Shown here: piece by piece, positions 62,266 to 64,000 of the stretch
Layout: each line of letters starts with the position of its first letter
Numbering within the stretch: the first letter of the stretch is position 1
NCBI RefSeq assembly: GCF_000803315.1
Contig: NZ_JRMH01000001.1
Coordinates: 992,001-1,056,000, forward strand
Origin: Pectobacterium actinidiae
GTDB lineage: Bacteria > Pseudomonadota > Gammaproteobacteria > Enterobacterales > Enterobacteriaceae
Length of the DNA: 64,000 nucleotides
Reading direction: 5' to 3'
Position numbers and translations under genes: made by a program
The notes under the pieces: generated by a model
The model's input: the letters and a program-made list of their open reading frames with translations, nothing else
Database searches by the model: none
What the model was told of the DNA's origin: nothing

Positions 62266-62802
62266 CTACAATCCTTGCTCACGGCGTTCGATCTGACGTT
62301 CCAGACGTAACAGCGCCTGACGGCAGCGTGACAGCCGTCCTTCCAGCGCTGCCAGCTCTTTTTGCAGCCGTTGCTGCTCGCGCAAGAGCGTCTGTGTGGT
62401 GAGCAGGCTTTCTCTATCCTGAATCATGGAAAGCAGGCGGCGTTCATAATCCTGATGTTCCGCGAGCTTGTGATACAGATCCTCCGGCTGTGGTACGTTA
62501 CTTTGCTCCTGCCTGCGTAATGATTGCGTTGCCAGCTCACGCTGCAATGCGGCTATCTGGCTGACCAGTTTTTCGGCCAGAAACGCCACGCGATCGGTTC
62601 GCTGCTCTGCAACTAACTGCTTTATCGCGTGCAGATTTTGTTCCAATTCGGCGCGATAATCACGTAGCCGGGTGCCATAGCAGCTAAAAAGCTGACGATC
62701 AAAACGTGATTGCGGCACGGCTTTATCCGCCAGTGGTTCAAGCTCTCTCGCCAGCGTGCTAATTTGTTGTTCAAGCGCCAGCAGCAATCGATGCGTGTTC
62801 AC
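62266..62802 (-). CDS. priC: Primosomal replication protein N'' (PriC)
   Basis: A 178-residue all-helical protein (E. coli 175). It helps reload DnaB at stalled forks lacking a nascent leading strand. Long Gln/Leu/Arg-rich helices, coiled-coil-like at the C-terminus ([20 protein letters not shown]). Position before rsmS and beside ybaN is conserved. Similarity is diffuse because the family varies quickly, but length and context support the call. Confidence 0.9.
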   Translation of the reverse strand: MNTHRLLLALEQQISTLARELEPLADKAVPQSRFDRQLFSCYGTRLRDYRAELEQNLHAIKQLVAEQRTDRVAFLAEKLVSQIAALQRELATQSLRRQEQSNVPQPEDLYHKLAEHQDYERRLLSMIQDRESLLTTQTLLREQQRLQKELAALEGRLSRCRQALLRLERQIERREQGL

Positions 62803-63010
62803 TTTATTCCCTTACGCTAAGGCTGATGATTCAGCGAATTGACGCGTGGTAGATCGACATAGTAAATCTACGTCGCCTTAATATACTGCATGAGGATATC
62901 TTAACTAATCCATCGGGCAAGGTGGTGATAAAGTGTGATGGACATTGTCGCAGAAAAAATATATTGAGCAGACAAAAGATAGTGGTAGTGAACAAAGCAG
63001 AAAGGTGAAT

Positions 63011-63406
63011 ATGTATCGCGTGTTGCTGATGATATTGGGGTGGGTTTCCGTTGTGCTGGCAACGTTGGGGGTCGTGTTGCCTTTATTACCGACTACGCCT
63101 TTCTTGCTACTGGCCGCCTGGTGTTTTGCTCGCTCGTCCCCACGTTTCCATGATTGGTTATTGTACCGCTCCTGGTTTGGTAGCTATCTGCGTCATTGGC
63201 AGCAACATCGGGCGTTGCCGCCGGGGGCAAAATGGAAGGCTGTCACCATGATTCTGTTAACGTTCGCGCTTTCGCTCTGGCTGGTTAAGCTCGTCTGGGT
63301 CAGGATTTTGCTGTTGGTCATTTTGGCTATTTTGCTGACCTTCATGCTTCGTTTACCTGTCATTGATCCAGAACAACAAACGCAGGGCGCGAATCCGAAA
63401 AGATAG
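63011..63406 (+). CDS. ybaN: Inner membrane protein YbaN (DUF454)
   Basis: A 131-residue membrane protein (E. coli 125) with three to four helices. Signature: GVVLPLLPTTPFLLLAAWCF and RFHDWLLYRSWFGSYLRHW. Function unknown. The ATG at 63011 has AAAGGTG just upstream and fits the family N-terminus; a TTG 66 bases earlier gives a hydrophilic extension and is less likely. Precedes apt as in E. coli. Confidence 0.9.
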   Translation: MYRVLLMILGWVSVVLATLGVVLPLLPTTPFLLLAAWCFARSSPRFHDWLLYRSWFGSYLRHWQQHRALPPGAKWKAVTMILLTFALSLWLVKLVWVRILLLVILAILLTFMLRLPVIDPEQQTQGANPKR

Positions 63407-63620
63407 CGTAAGCGGCAGCCTCTGTGACGGGAATACAAAAAATACGCACCCAGAGTGCGGACAGTTGCATTTATCCGTCACTTTGACTAGATTTGACCGT
63501 TTTCGTGCACGGGTCGCCATTTTCCTCTTTGTCATAATGCCTCTTCATCACGTCATGCGATGATGGAAGCCTTGTGGCGACCGGCATTTGTATGTTCAGA
63601 ACGTTTTATCAGGCACAACT

Positions 63621-64000
63621 ATGACGACCGTAATAGCGCAGCAGCAGGCAGAATTGATTAAAAACAGTATCAAAAGCATCCCCGACTATCCGAAGCCGGG
63701 CATACTGTTCCGTGATGTCACCAGCCTGCTGGAAGATCCTGTGGCCTATGCGGCCAGTATTGAGATGCTGGCAAACCGTTACCGCAACTCCGGTGTGACG
63801 AAGGTTGTCGGGACGGAAGCGCGTGGTTTCCTGTTTGGCGCTCCAGTGGCTCTGGCGCTGGGCGTGGGTTTTGTTCCCGTGCGTAAACCGGGCAAGCTGC
63901 CACGTCCGACGATCAGTGAAAGCTATGAACTGGAATACGGTTCAGATACGCTGGAAATTCATGCGGATGCCATCTCCGCTGGCGATAATGTGCTGGTGAT
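63621..64000 (+). CDS. apt: Adenine phosphoribosyltransferase, N-terminal part (3' cut by window edge)
   Basis: The frame from ATG 63621 is open to the window end: 126 full codons of an enzyme usually ~183 residues long. It salvages adenine with PRPP to AMP. The segments [20 protein letters not shown] and [20 protein letters not shown] are almost identical to E. coli Apt. The PRPP-binding motif lies beyond the edge. Its N-terminus is two residues longer than in E. coli. Confidence 0.95.
   Translation, partial: MTTVIAQQQAELIKNSIKSIPDYPKPGILFRDVTSLLEDPVAYAASIEMLANRYRNSGVTKVVGTEARGFLFGAPVALALGVGFVPVRKPGKLPRPTISESYELEYGSDTLEIHADAISAGDNVLV

Overview
The window is a contiguous, gene-dense stretch of an enterobacterial chromosome. 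Gene order follows the Escherichia coli brnQ-to-apt region almost step by step. Protein details, ERIC-type repeats, a cysteine-desulfhydrase-like gene beside decR and a typical 2-Cys peroxiredoxin gene point to a soft-rot member of the Pectobacteriaceae (Pectobacterium or a close relative). That assignment is inferred from protein resemblance; no 16S or other marker is present. Both edges cut genes: brnQ lacks its 5' part and apt lacks its 3' part. I see no prophage, transposase, CRISPR array, tRNA or rRNA.

Layout. 1-5.4 kb: brnQ (end), proY, a YbdG-type mechanosensitive channel, a peroxiredoxin and acpH. 5.5-11.2 kb: the queuosine/Sec cluster queA-tgt-yajC-secD-secF. 11.2-16.3 kb: yajI, then nrdR-ribD-ribH-nusB-thiL-pgpA. 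16.3-19.3 kb, minus strand: xseB-ispA-dxs (isoprenoid start). 19.6-24.9 kb: thiI, panE-yajL, yajQ, yajR. 25-30 kb: the cytochrome bo3 operon cyoABCDE. 30.2-33 kb: yajG-ampG and divergent bolA. 33.3-40.3 kb: the protein quality-control block tig, clpP-clpX, lon, followed by hupB. 40.6-44.3 kb: ppiD, ybaV, fadM, queC. 44.4-46.3 kb: a cysteine-desulfhydrase-like gene divergent from decR. 46.5-50 kb: mdlA-mdlB. 50.4-52.1 kb: glnK-amtB behind a clear sigma-54/NtrC promoter. 52.2-54.5 kb: tesB, ybaY, ybaZ and the 4.5S RNA gene ffs. 54.9-56.6 kb: an AT-rich stretch with tomB-hha and the zinc-independent ribosomal-protein pair rpmE2-rpmJ2 behind a Zur-like operator. 56.8-62 kb: acrAB and divergent acrR. 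62-64 kb: priC-rsmS, ybaN, apt.

How the genes fit together. queA, tgt and queC all serve queuosine. secD, secF and yajC form the accessory Sec complex, to which periplasmic PpiD is functionally linked. Trigger factor, ClpXP and Lon cover folding and degradation. ffs, tig and sec together cover targeting and export. The nrdR-rib-nusB-thi-pgp cluster mixes cofactor synthesis with transcription control. AcrR controls AcrAB through a visible palindromic operator.

No wholly new gene system was found. What stands out is in the non-coding DNA. Short direct duplications sit at or just before several translation starts (yajC, dxs, clpP, tomB, acrR); some create extra start codons and mini-ORFs. There are two ERIC or ERIC-like elements, a hairpin-rich segment downstream of thiI, and a three-hairpin segment between proY and the mechanosensitive channel. 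Compared with E. coli, malZ, tsx, yajD, yajO, ybaE, cof, ybaA and mscK are missing from their usual places.
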